Assembly (NCBI GenBank): GCA_036245805.1
Contig: BTRK01000001.1
Span: 7,502,001 to 7,566,000 of the forward strand
Reading direction: 5' to 3'
Source: Pristionchus mayeri
Taxonomy: Eukaryota > Nematoda > Chromadorea > Rhabditida > Neodiplogasteridae
Length of the DNA stretch: 64,000 nucleotides
Every line of letters begins with the position of its first letter. The first letter of the stretch is position 1. Made by a program: the position numbers and the translations under genes. Positions 11,145-23,099 of this stretch are shown piece by piece. The notes beneath the pieces are model-generated. The model worked only from the letters and a program-made list of their open reading frames with translations. It ran no database searches and was not told the DNA's origin.

Positions 11145-13609
11145 CTACCATGCAACACAAATTACCCCCACCCGCAATTCATTGCCAAGCTGAGTGATCA
11201 TCGCGTTACCGCTAATTTCCCTTGGAACGCTTAATAGCACGTTCCCAGCCCTTCGTGATCGTAATCTTCTCTGCAAAAGATAGAAAATGCGTTAATATTA
11301 ACAATAATAGTTGAAAAAATGCCTTGATTATCTCGAAGAACGACAGAGGATCGATCACGATCTCCGAAAGGGATATATTTCTTAATTTACAGATGGACTC
11401 TATTGGCACAGCACTTCATCTTAACGTCATCATATTTTCTTAGCCCGAATCGAAAGAACACACCTTTAAAAAGTTGTGGGGAATTCGCCAAATAACTAGC
11501 TGTGATCCCGGGGCAGATTCAGCCAAATTTTTAACGAGCTATTCATAATTGCCACCAGTTCGTTGAATATATGCACATTCATGCGTGATAATGGTACTTG
11601 TAGGTCTAATGGAAACGATCCACTGGAAGAATCTGAAGAAGCATTTTTTTCAATCAAGGGAGGTGGTTCTCAACAGTTGAATACAGCAATCGTGACACAT
11701 ATGACCTAATAATGTTTGATAAGCATGATTTTGAACGTGTTTTCCCGGCTCTTCTAGGCCTTTCCGCGCAAGCAGCCAAGTTAGTCCTTCAGCTTAAATA
11801 CAACTTAACTCAATGTATGATCCTGACTATTTGAATCCACGAGAAATATTTTTGAAAAGACTAATTGGAGTTTGTTAATATTCGAAAAAATGCGTACGAA
11901 CATTGACATGAACATTTCATCAATGAGAATCTGAAATATTTCATAATTGAATGTAGCATATTATCTCATCAAAATATATCAAAGCGGAACTTTTCTGTTC
12001 ATTTTCAGTAAATCCTTTGGTCGCTTTTACCAACTCGTATTTTATTTATTTACAGTCTTAAAGCCCAAAACAGCTATTCCAACGATTTTAGTGAGTAACT
12101 TACTGATTTGAAAACGATCTTTTCGATTTGAAATCTTGTCAGAATATAGTTGATTCCATTGCAAATCTGATTCGGAATAGTCGATCTTGCAACGATGACA
12201 CCATTAGGCATTTCAGCGTTTGCAATCTCTTTATTAAGAATTTCCACGGAGCATAGCTTTTTATGAACTTCAGTTTTCCCATCCGAATCGATTCTATATA
12301 CCATGTAAAAATTCAGATAAGCTTGACTTCTAGAGCATAGGTAGAAATCGCTATTGCGGGTCTGAAACAATCGCAAATTGATTTCAAAAGCATCGATTGT
12401 TGCATATTTTGAGAACAACAACTAGGCAAACCTGTCTGATTTCTAGGACATCCATCATCAATTTTTTCGTGTTTCGCTTAGCCTCACCCGCAAAAAGCAG
12501 CATCTTTCGGCTTACAAGAGAGATCGCGTCCAAGTCATCGCTAAGGTAAAGATTATATAAGATATCTTGCGTAAGCTTTCTTTTAATTAAAAAAAATAAT
12601 TGTCTTGGAATTATAAAAAGGAAGATTGCATTTTTCGTACTATGTAGCTTGAATCGTTCATTGTAGTCACTTTCGCCATTGCGCCAGCTTTATCTGTCCC
12701 ATCCATCTCTACTCGTGGTTATTCTAAGTGTCGCCCCCTCCTTTCTCCCCTCGTCTCTCTCTATTCGCTCACTTTTCCCCTGTGGCTCTTTCTACCCCTG
12801 CTCCATCTCTGCATCATGCACTCCATACGTTGCTCTCGCTTCTCTGCCTCCCCTCGCTTCCCCTGCTATTTCACTCTAGTCCAACTATATAAACCGTCTG
12901 TTTCTCCCTTATGGACCTTCCTTGAACCACCCGCTTGTGCAACTACTTCTCTGACTTGTCGTCTGGCCTGAGATCACTCAGCTGGGCCGTACAAGTTGAA
13001 GGGTGAGCTGACACGCGGGTTCGAGGGGCATCGCTACTAGTCTTCATCTACTACTGTAAGGGAGCTTTTCTCCCCCTTGTCCTGCGATAAAAGGTGCCCA
13101 ATCCCGGCAGACCCTTTTCCCCTCGTTGCAACACACACACTGCATTCAAAGCTCGCTCGGTGCGAGCTTTCACATTAATTAATATTAAAATATTATTAAA
13201 ATCTGGCCTATGAAAACATATGCCAGATAGGACAGGCACTAGCAACCTGTGAAAATAGATCGACATGCAAAAAATATACTATTTGGAGATTTCCCCTTTT
13301 CGCATTTCTTATTAGTAAACTAACTAGTCCAAGTTTTTGAAAATGTGGCGAAGAATATCGTCTGGGGAGTTCGATAGGAGATCCTATTAAAAAAAACAAA
13401 TTATAAAATTAATATTTATCAATTAACCAACTAGCATTTTATACGGTAAAGAGGAGACCGGGCTCGCGGGAGAACACTGCTAGATCAGTGTCAATGTGAA
13501 AGATGTGAAATATGCTCTCACTTCTTTATATGATATCTATAAAATAACAATTTTTCAAACGTACTTCACGGTTGGTGTTGAAAGCTTGGAAGTACCCCGA
13601 ATTACCCAT
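11145..13609 (-). pseudogene. F-box-like gene, copy 1 (pseudogene)
   Basis: Exons: 13609-13565 (start ATG, 15 codons), 13383-13325, 12540-12432, 12361-12104, 11930-11810, 11632-11464, about 11419-11319 and 11270-11145. The second and third exons encode an F-box-like helix pattern (PDDILRHIF, then LDAISLVSRKM), implying an SCF ubiquitin-ligase adaptor. The rest is a lineage-specific C-terminal region. It is a paralog of the gene at 17278-15086. Lesions: TAG at 11541-11539 where the paralog has TGG, a frame break in the seventh exon, and a donor changed to GC there. Intron 2 is swollen by a possible LTR, and a foldback element lies just downstream. Probably non-functional; the first four exons are still open. 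Confidence 0.75.
12660..13172. mobile_element. Possible solo LTR or similar insertion
   Basis: This GC- and pyrimidine-rich block fills intron 2 of F-box copy 1; the same intron in copy 2 is only 162 bp. It contains a good TATA box (CTATATAAACC near 12885), a C-rich stretch, and a hairpin AAGCTCGCTCGGTGCGAGCTT near 13150. It begins TGTAG and could end in CACA. These fit a solo LTR, but the ends and the target duplication are not clear. Confidence 0.35.
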
Positions 13610-13967
13610 TTCGGAAGAACTATGTAGTCAGACAGTTGTGATTACTATATTTTGAATGGTGTAACGACTCAATAATCTGGCGGGAACAAAACGCAGTGTT
13701 CTCTCGCGTTGCGTTCGACCTTTCCCGCCTCGATTCAATCTTTTTGAAAATAAATACAGTTGTATGATTAAAATGGAACGATCTTTAGTGCGCCGTAAAT
13801 AACGTTGAAAATAAACAATAGCGAAAATGTACACTTCGGTTGTATACATACAACTAATATCACTTAATTTCCATATTGATACTTCAAGTTAAAACGCTTG
13901 GAATAAATATCCTTCTCGAGAAGTTATTACTTCTAAGCAAACAATAATGCATTGAAAGGATTTACAA

Positions 13968-14620
13968 TCACATGCATGTCAGCCTCTCTTCATTGTCTTC
14001 ATCTTCAATCACTCGACGGAAAAGAATCACTGAACTTATATTCCAATATTTCTGCTTTACAAGTGAAACAGACCCGGTAGCATTCCAAATGTAGGCATCA
14101 ATGCAAAATGCACTTGCACCGGAATGAACTCAGAGAGGAACATGATAATGATCCCATCAGCGACTAAAACACGGTTTTGTTGAACATCGAAATACTCTCC
14201 TAATTGTGTACAATCTCTATCCGCGTGGGGGTATAATTTAACAACTAGTCATTGCATAACCGGTTTTTTTGTAATTTTTACCCTCTGCGGAGTTACAAAA
14301 TGGCATGTTCTAAACATATCAGGCTAGAGAAAGCGAGAGGGCACTTCTTGGATGCCTGGCTCCTCCGTTCTCCCCTAGCCCATGCATGTCTAGGTGTCTC
14401 TCCCTGATTTTCGGTCACACAACCCCTTTGCGTTTGGCGGTATGCCAATTATTCCCAGAAGCCCCGGGAGTCAGACTCGAGTATACCTGATGGAACATGG
14501 AGATGGAGAACAGTTGTGTTGTCTGATCAGGCAGAATTTGAGCGCAGATCACAGTAAGTTTTCAAGCAGTTGTCGCCAATTCCGAAGAGGACATCGATCA
14601 ATATCGGTAGTTAGCCAAAT
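13968..14620 (-). pseudogene. Duplicated 3' end of the UNC-93-like gene
   Basis: This matches exons 12-14 of the UNC-93-like gene at 17603-18122. Recognisable pieces are VLFGIGDNCLK near 14590, ICAQILPDQ near 14530, FIPVQVHFALM near 14110 and an acidic tail with RRVIEDEDNEERL ending in TGA at 13970-13968. A 5-base deletion after GDNCL and a 1-base deletion in the exon-13 equivalent break the frame. Upstream exons are missing, so the duplication began inside the gene. It is the leading part of the older, more decayed unit and lies directly upstream of F-box copy 1, as in the intact unit. Confidence 0.85.
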
Positions 14621-14784
14621 TGGCGTGCCTCTTTTGGAAACTCGGGTTAGCAAGGATATATGTGCCGTTTTCATTCATATTGATGAATAAATTATCGACT
14701 GAGAGGACACAAACTATGAGAAGACACACAGATAATTAGGGATGGAAAATCTCAGTCTCTTTCAAAAAGTAACTAAAAGTATTG

Positions 14785-15000
14785 AACATTTATTTAATCA
14801 TTGCTCGGTAAAACTTGTAAATTGAACAAGAAAATGATCAAAATTTAAGAACAGGTAAAATACAATATTGGTGATCTAATTAAATTTAACATACTGCTCA
14901 GTACCCCCAAGAATTGAAATCTTGGCATTGAAATTAGAATCTCCTGCATAAAATACGAGAAAATGTCCACCATATTGTCCCTTAAATCAATATTTGTTGA
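14785..15000. repeat. Tail of the duplicated unit (right copy)
   Basis: Downstream flank of F-box copy 2, matching 8300-8520. Together with the match of exons 12-14, it gives a repeat unit of about 3.4 kb running from about 18.2 kb to 14.8 kb on the - strand. Confidence 0.75.
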
Positions 15001-15085
15001 ATAGTTTATGTAACAATAGATGTGAATGTTGTTCTTAAACCAGTGTATTATTGTTTTTCTTCATGTTAAATGAATGTAACACAAA

Positions 15086-17278
15086 TTATCCCACCCGAAA
15101 TTCGTTGCCAAGCTCAGCGATAATCTCATCGTGGCTAATGCGCCTTGAAGTGCTCAGTACAACCGTCCCATCTCTTTTTGAACGAATTCTTCTCTGAAAT
15201 ATATTGAAAACTAGTGGGCAACTACGCCCCTTTCAAAAGTTCCCGGCATATCCAGAAAATAATCCCTATTGATGCCGGCAAAATCATGGTTCTCATGCCG
15301 CGTCCGTCCCATCACTAGAGGAATAACGATACTTATGCTTTCCATCCTTCCGCAGACGAAATCATGAATCTGACCCAGGGTATGGCCCACGGCTACGGTT
15401 TACTGTAGCTTTCGGCTACGGTAGGAGTACTGTATTGACGTTTTGTTTCGATTTTCTGATGAAATCATGAGTCTGACACAGGATCTGACCCAACGCCACT
15501 TTGGGATTACGGTAAGGACAGACGGACAAACACCTATTTTTTGGTCGTAATTTTTTTTCTTATGGAAATTTCGAAATCTTTTTCGTGTAATCACCTTGTA
15601 TTTCGGATGGCGCCATACTATCAAAATATCATTCGAATCGAGCGCGCCAGTCGAAAAAGCTTTCAGTTTATGGTATATGTAGCAATGGGCACAAATATCG
15701 ATCCTTTTTTTAAAGTACCTTGACGATTTCGAAGAACGGCTGAGGGTCTATCACGATCTCTGGTATGCACACATAACCAAATTTACAGATGGCCTCAATG
15801 GGCACAGCATCCGTAAATTTCAGCTTAAACATTCTTCATTATTCTCCTTACCCGAAAATTAAAGAAAACATACTGGTAAAGAATTGTGGGAAATTCGATT
15901 AATAACGAGCTTTCAACATGGTAGTAAACTAAGCCAAATTTTTCACGAGCCATTCATAATTGCTAGCAATTCGATGAATTGATTCACATTGAGAAGAGAT
16001 AATGACACTCGTTGGCCTTATCGAAATTATCCATTTGAAGAATCTGAAGAAATTAATGTTTGTTTTCGAAAAGGGTGGTCTCCGGTCTCAGTTGCTGCAT
16101 TATTCATAGATGGACATGGTTTTCTATATTCCTGTTTTCGAAACCCTCTATTTATGTATCTCCGCTTTAAGCCAGCTAGGAATAACTCTGGAATATAAAA
16201 AAACCTCATTGTATGTTCTTGGCTGTTTGACTCCACGAGACATATTTTTTGAAACACTAAATGAAGTGTGTATATGTTTGAAAAAATCTGCGCGAATGTT
16301 GACATGAACATTTCATCAACGAGGACCTAAAAAATATGAAAAAAACATATAGAGGGAATACCACAGTATTTCTCTAATTTAGATATGTATCAATACGGGA
16401 CGAGATGAATCACGAATGCAATTTTTTTAGATCATATAGTAAACCAAAAAGTCATTATTCCAGCAATTCCTGCAAAAGATTCAGATGAGACTTACTGATT
16501 TGAAAACGATCTTTTCGATTTGGAATCTGGTCAGATTATACTTGATTGCATTGCAAATATGATTCGGAACAGGCGACCTTGCCACTATTTTGTTCGCGCA
16601 CAGCTCTTTTACAACAACACCATTAGGCATTTCAGCTTTAGAAATCTCTCTAGTGAGACTTTCATCAGAACATTTTCTTTTTATTGTTTCATGCTTCCTA
16701 TCCGAATCGATTCTATAGAACATGAAAAAATTCGGATTGACGATAGTTCTAGAACATATGTAGAAATCGCCATCTCGAGTCTGAATAATCGGTAATTGAT
16801 TTTAATCACATAATGTATGGTGGGAACAACAACTGGTAATACCTGTCGTATTTCTAGTGCATCCATCGCCACTTTTTGTGTGTTCTGCTTAGCATCACAT
16901 GCAAAATGCAGCATCTTTCGGCTTGCTAGAGAGACCGCGTCCAAGTCATCGCTAAGTCAAGATTGCATTAAACTTCCTGACTGAATCAGGTCCAAGGAAG
17001 CGTATACTAGATATATGACAGGTAATAAACATTAGAAAATGAAAATACAGGGCAAAAACAGGTATAAACGATTCCGAGATTTAAAATTTTACTTTAACCA
17101 TTAGTAAACTCACTAGTCTAAATCATGAAGAATAGTGCGAATGATATCGTCCGGGTAGTTCGAGAGGAGATCCTAATGAAAATATAATTCTTATCATATC
17201 TACAACGATCAAATCAAAATATGCCCAACATACGTTACTGTTGATGTCGAAGGCATGGAAGTTCACTGAATCACACAT
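15086..17278 (-). CDS. F-box-like gene, copy 2
   Basis: Exons: 17278-17234 (ATG), 17172-17114, 16951-16843, 16780-16496, 16326-16205, 16043 to the TAG at 15931-15929, then family-homologous exons 15825-15719 and 15193-15086 (TAA). Exons 1-6 join in frame with GT-AG introns. The F-box-like part is YPDDIIRTILHDLD plus DDLDAVSLASRKM (residues about 20-50), the Skp1-binding helix pattern; the remainder is a family-specific domain thought to bind targets. The TAG in exon 6 falls where copy 1 reads GAA and continues, so this copy either ends early at about 245 residues or is a recent pseudogene. The last two exons are still well conserved between copies (LGNE(F/L)RVG ending). It starts 325 bp downstream of the UNC-93-like stop codon, on the same strand. 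Confidence 0.65.
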
Positions 17279-17602
17279 TTCCGACGAATGATTTTGTAGC
17301 GGCCCCAGTTAGGTTATTCTTATATTTTGAAAGTTGCAAGGACTCAATATTCTGGCGGGAACATAACGCATTGCTCTATCGCGTTGGGGTCAAACGTTCT
17401 CGCCGTTAGGGATCTTGTTGACAATAATGGCTGTTGCATGATAGAAAAAATAACATTGACTTGAGCAAACGACTTTAAAATGAAAAAAAATAGTGTTCAT
17501 GTTCTCTAGAGTTTACTCAAATTCATTTGAGAGGGCTTGGAATACCGAGAATATCGAGAACAATTGCTTATTTTTACACAAACAATAATACATTCAAAAG
17601 GA

Positions 17603-20600
17603 TTACAAACGCGTAGTTACCAGCTTGTCTTCATCGTCTTCATATTCCACCACTCGACGGAAGAGACACACTATAAATTACCGTTATTCCTGCTTTCCAA
17701 ATGGGACAAACGTGATAGTAATCCAAAGACCGTCATCAGTGCGAAATATACCTGCACTGGAATGAACTTAGAGAGGAACACGATTCCGAATCCCATCAGA
17801 AACTAAATCACGCATTATTAAGGATCGAGAGACTCTCTTGATTTTGTACACACAATCAGGTTAGAGAAAGCTAGAGGGCATACAAAGTTCGAAATCGTCC
17901 CCTCCACTCATATTGCGAAATCCGAGTAGGGCGACTTCGAATTGCCAACCATGGGGCAAAGATGAGCGAGTCAGATTCGAGTTTACCTGATGGAACTTGG
18001 ATATGACAAACACGTGTGCTTTCTGATCAGCCAGAATTTGAGCACAGATCACAGTTCGCGAAGTATTCAAGCAATTGTCGCCAATCCCAAAGAGGACAGC
18101 TATGAATATCGGCAGGTAGGAACTGTAACAGAAATATCTTGCTTCCCGAACGGTTCGGATAACAATCTCATTCGTGGAAGAAATTAGACACACTTTCTTG
18201 GAAATGCTTTCTTGGAAATGACACTAGTAAAACTCACAAAAGAATTTCAAGAAAATTCAAAAATGTCTATTTGTACACAATATTCTACAAACTCATCAGT
18301 AAATCCATTGTGAAAATGCGAAGATGAAGATGGCTTAGTTACTTTGGTTCGATTAGCAACGTGGTTTCGTCGGTACGCTCGGTAGTCGCCCAAGTCGGAG
18401 TCGATAGAAGCACAAGCAGCGCAGCAAGCGTGAGACTGATGCAGCCTGCACTTGAATGTCGGCCCAATTGTAGGTCGACTGTACGAGTGCGTTTTCCTCA
18501 TTCTCACTACCGTTCATCTGTCAACCGATCTTGACAGTGTTAAAGAAAGATAAGGTAAACATAATTTTTAACCTTAGTAGATAAAGAGCAGCATGATCGA
18601 GCTCTCGTGAATAGTGCATAAATAGGGTTGTTTTCAGTAATTCAATGATAATTATTTCATATCTGTTAAATTTAATAATTGGCTGACCTATTGCGAGCGT
18701 CGGAAACTTCGAGAAATTGCGAATACGCCTGCTTAGTGCTCCAATTGTGCAGCCCGCTGAAATGTTTGCAAAGATTAGATGTGTCAAATTTACAATTCAC
18801 TACGTTGCATGATAACAGTCGGACGACAACCAAGAACAGTACCATATTGTAAGATTTTCATAGTTTTTTTAAAAATAACATTTCCAGGTCTTCTTCGAAA
18901 GTATTGCAAAATGTTAAATTTTTGCATATCAAACGACCTAGTGCTTTATAAAATCAGTTAGCAGAAAATAAATTGAAAAACTTCTTACTCAACATGGCAC
19001 TCAGTCCGAAAACGATCGAGTAGTATGCAGGTAGATAATTGTGTTTGGAGAGTTTGCTTGTAAATATAAGCGTCGTTGGATACACTGAACTCCAGAGACC
19101 TGAAGAGGAAAGATCAGAAAACAAAAAACAAAAATATGGAAGAGAGGAAAACTCACATGTAGTGATCTGATTGTAGCAGAAGAGAGGGATGAGCTGAAGC
19201 ATACTTTTCTCGCTCATTGTCGAGAAGGTTTGCTCTGAATTAATTGATCTGGTCAAGTCATATTCAAGTTTGAGACAGTTGGGTATCTTCATTCAGCACA
19301 TTATTTAGATTTATTGATGATCGATAATGTTGTGCATACTAACGTTTCTCTAACTTTTACAATAAATATAAACTTTAGAAATTTCAAAATATTTACTCAT
19401 TTGAGTCACGAATCCGATGTCTTTACAGCTGGCTAGAGATGCAATGGAATCCTTGACGGCTCTTGACGGAATTAAAGCGAAGATTATGTTTGACCCCAGG
19501 GTTGCGAATAGGAAAGCACCGTATAACGACCTGAAGTTCACATTAAACATTATGTAACAAGCTATGATGAGCACCTATCGGATGATAAAAAAGTACCCAT
19601 CTGTAAAAATTTAAATGAGGGGAAGAACGTGGTATCCTTTCACAAACTCTAACAATAATTATAATTCGCATTAATTCGCTCGCCTTATCTCGCTGTCGGT
19701 GTACTGCCGATAGCTGCGATCACTGCTAGTAGTATTGGAGGGTTGGGCAGCAGAAGACGTATCTAATGAGGGATCAGCGGGATGATCGGCGATCAACATC
19801 ACCAATCCGCCGAGGGTCATGCTGAAGTTACAATCAATCATCCAATCAATATTTACCACGCCATGCTTTTATAGCAAGATAGATCATCCTAAAATGCCTT
19901 TCTCGATCATATTTTCGATTATTTCTTTACAAGCGAATCAATGATGCTAAATGCATAGAGACAGACCTAAGGGTCCCAAGCGCCTAGATTAGTGCGGAAT
20001 TCCTCTCGATTGTTGTCTTTGTGGAATGCTCTGTCATGTATCCTCCCTGTCTCGCGTAGTACACTAAACATGGATAAATAGTATATCACGATTGTATTTC
20101 CTTTCAGTGGCATGTCGAGGTCGGTGACCTGAATTACGAAAACGAAAGGCCACTTAAACGAACACGCAAAGCCGATTCCCAGCATCGCTGAAGTGAGGTA
20201 GTATGGAACGTAATGGACGAAGAAGAAGGTCGCAATGTGCATCGTGAAAAACATCGATGCAAGAAGCAACGAATACTGGAAAGATACCTGATTTGATATT
20301 TCTCTCAATACCCACCTTCGATCCCAGGATGCTGAGGGCCCAGGGCGCTGCGAGATTTGCTATCGTGCCGGATATGAACCGAGCTGCTTGGCTGGTAATG
20401 ATGGCGTTAGTACGTGTGAAAACTATTTCGAATGCAGCCGTTAATATATCACGTATCAAAGCGACATGGCGAAATAGTGCTAGATGCCGTAATGAGTAAT
20501 TATTGCGAAAGAAGGTATGTAAATCTAGAGAAAGAGGTATACTATGCAGTTGCGAGCGAATTCCCAGAAAACCACACTTCGCGGTGTTTTAAATAGTACT

Positions 20601-21979
20601 CGTACCCGTGGAATCCCGCTCGCTCGTCGATCCTCTGCGGCGATCGATCGTACACCGAGTGCAGCACTGCTTCGACGATTGTCAGCTGCGTGTCGTAACC
20701 TAAGCATACAGAATACAGAATACAGAATATTTATCAGGAGTCGCAAAGTTACGCTGATCAGGCTTTAGGTGGTCCATTCTTCATCAGTTAAGCTCCACCA
20801 TTTCCTGCCCTTCCCTCTTGCTATCTCGTTTCTCCATCTCTCCCGAGGTCTTCCCTGTCCTCTGCTGTTAGCTCTGGTGTAAGGGATCCATGTTGTTAAT
20901 CTCCTTGTCCACCGTTCGTCCATTCTTCGGATCTTATTTGCCCAGTTCATCTTTCGTCTAGTTGCTTCCTCTACCCAGTCAACGACTCCTGTTTCCATTC
21001 GCACTCGTTCGTTACTCCATCGATCCATCCGTGTTACTCCAATCATGCGCCTCTCCATTTTTCTCTGCGCAACTCGCAGCACTTGTTTGTCTGACTCTCT
21101 CATTGTCCAAGCTTCGCAGCCATAAAGCACGGTCGACATGAGACAAGCGTTGAAGGCGCGTTTCCTTATATTTCTGTTGATAGTCGCGTGTTTGAGCAAA
21201 TGGCCAATGTTTCTCCAAGCGAGCCAAGCACACTGGATCTGGCGTTTGACTTCAATTGAGGGGTCCACTGGGAGGGATATAAAAAAAACTAGCCAGTATC
21301 TCTGACCACGAAAGCGACACCTGGGAGGGATATAAAAAAACAAAAAAAACTAGCCAGTCTATCTCTGACCACGAAAGCGACACCTTTATGAGACTGGGTG
21401 CCACCACTATGGTACAGAGTAGAAGAAGAGAGGGGTAAGCATACCGTCCCTTCGCCCACGATTCTTGCCTCGGTGACACAGACGACATCGTAGCGGAGTT
21501 TGGCCAGAGCTCGATCGAACTCCTCTTGACGTGTCTTCGAAGAGAGTGAGCGGGCATTGATGTTGCCGATGATGAATGGTTGCCGGCAGCCCATAGCGGT
21601 GTTACGACCCCTGCCGCACCACTGGCACTTGGGGAAGGACCTCCCGGTGGAGGGGACGGAGGAGGAAAGGCGAGCTCAGCCGCTCGTCGCCCGCGCAGAG
21701 ACCAGGAATGCGCGTAAGCATAAACAAATCGAGCATAAACCTGAGCATAAACAAATCGTAAAAAAATCGCAGCATTGCAAATGTGGTGTAAAGAATTGCA
21801 ACAGGGATTGGATCTTTCTCGATAATTTTGATTCAAAAGAATTTGAAGATTCAATCTTTGTAGCAATTTTGCATCGCATTATGAAATTCATTTTAGATTA
21901 AAAGTATACCCAAAAACATGCAGAGGTGACCGAGCCCAAGAAGTAGTGCACATAGAAAATCGTATCGGAACTCGCGCAT
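17603..21979 (-). CDS. UNC-93/MFSD11-like membrane protein, one internal TAG
   Basis: Fourteen exons, 459 codons with the stop: 21979-21910, 20699-20606, 20391-20316, 20275-20164, 20063-19967, 19821-19684, 19530-19397, 19234-19157, 19099-18989, 18756-18688, 18445-18343, 18122-17987, 17802-17712, 17670-17603. All junctions keep frame. Family marks in order: LLLGLGHLCMFLGYDTQ, EAVLHSVYDRSP, SILGSKYSLLLAS, YYLTSAMLGIGFALYY, GGYMTEHSTKTTIERNSALI, SVYPTTLIF, RRIRNFSKFP, VLFGIGDNCLNT, ICAQILADQ, SKFHQ, and an acidic tail EYEDDEDK. It is an MFS-fold protein with about 12 membrane segments; UNC-93 in C. elegans regulates the SUP-9 K+ channel. TAG at 19986-19984 replaces the tryptophan that normally follows NSALI. 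Exon 6 ends at a GC donor (19683-19682). It may be a very recent pseudogene, a polymorphic allele or a sequence error. Confidence 0.9.
20703..21720 (-). mobile_element. Truncated non-LTR retrotransposon
   Basis: The 3' part encodes the C-terminal end of an endonuclease-reverse transcriptase of the RTE/craniofacial-like kind (YGCEAWTMRESDKQ, VLRVAQRKMERRMIGVTRMD), stop at 20767-20765. The 5' part has the start of the APE endonuclease (GNINARSLSSKTRQEEFDRA near 21560; VVCVTEARI). Nearly all of the endonuclease and polymerase core is deleted between them. At the joint (about 21255-21380) a block of about 60 bp containing GTGTCGCTTTCGTGGTCAGA is present twice. The 3' tail is three units of ATTCTGT. 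It lies in intron 1 of the UNC-93-like gene in the same orientation and ends next to the exon 2 acceptor. Confidence 0.85.
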
Positions 21980-23097
21980 GATATCCTAAGCCAAGGTATG
22001 ATATTGATCTAAAACACTGCGTAACGGAGACAATGAAAAAAGTGTAGGTAAAGAGAAGAATGAGCTGATAGCCAGCATATATAACTATCCCGTGATCAGA
22101 ATCCGAAAAAATAAAAGTCGATGCGGTTGTGGCCCATCAACGTTTTTCGAGAGGTGACATAATTATATGGTATCATCATTGAATCATTGTATTTGAATGT
22201 CAGATTCATTGGCCAAATCCTATTCAGAAAAGTTTAACCTCAATTTTCGCACGTTGTGCAAAAATTGAAATTGTAAGTGGCCGCTACGGAAAACTGTTGC
22301 TTCTTTTCAACTCATTTGGTGTTTCTCACTATCCTTCTCTTCGTTTCTCGGCTTCCTCTTTTCCGTCGTCTTAACCGGCTGTTCGAGGAGATCGACGGTG
22401 CGGCCATTTATAGTTTCGGATCATCTTCTCTACATTCTACAGAATCCTACTCCGAGCGATGAGAAAGGGTGGGAAACGAAGAGAATGAAAAAGGGAATGG
22501 CAACACAAAAAACATCAATTAATAACATCTTAGTTTTTCCGAACTAAACATTAAAAGAAAGACATATTTGCAGTAATTGTAATCTACAAAAAAATATGTT
22601 TTCGAAATTATTCATAATCTCTTCCACAAACAATTTGGTCATGCCTAACCCTCAGAAAGTGCATCAAACCAAGAGATTCAACCCATTATTCCGTGTCTCT
22701 GTTTCCTCAGAGATCATGAATAAATCGTGCTAGAACAGGCCTTCTTTCCCTCTCTCCCTCTCCCTCTCTCTTTCTCCCTCTCAACCCTTCTCCGTCCTTT
22801 TCGCTATCCCTCCGAACGACGACGAATTCGGGCGATAATGGGCTATGCTGCAACAGTGATGGATGAGGAAGAGGGAGGCACACGCTCTCTCGCTGGTTAG
22901 ACAGAGCGAGGGAGTGGGCTGGACGAAGAGAGTCCAGAGGGAGAGAGAAAGAGAGGGGAGGAACAACGACGATACCATCGTCACTAGGCAATGAGCGCTC
23001 CCTAATTTCAGAATGATCTCTTGCTAGATGTATTGTTAACCTCTGAGAGTTGCATGCTCAGTATGTCTGCTACTTAAGATAGTTTTCGCATGTTTCA
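21980..23097. other. Upstream region of the UNC-93-like gene
   Basis: It should hold the UNC-93-like promoter; TTTTTTCGGATTCTG-type AT-rich sequence and no clear TATA are seen. Position 22741-22990 is a CT/GA-rich low-complexity block, partly complementary across its middle. The open frames there are composition artefacts. Confidence 0.5.
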
Positions 23098-23099
23098 TA

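Noticed and set aside
14394..14690. 98-codon + strand open frame
   Set aside because: It is the antisense shadow of the duplicated UNC-93 exon 12.
21252..21866. 204-codon - strand open frame
   Set aside because: It crosses the retrotransposon fragment out of frame; the real endonuclease frame is the neighbouring one.
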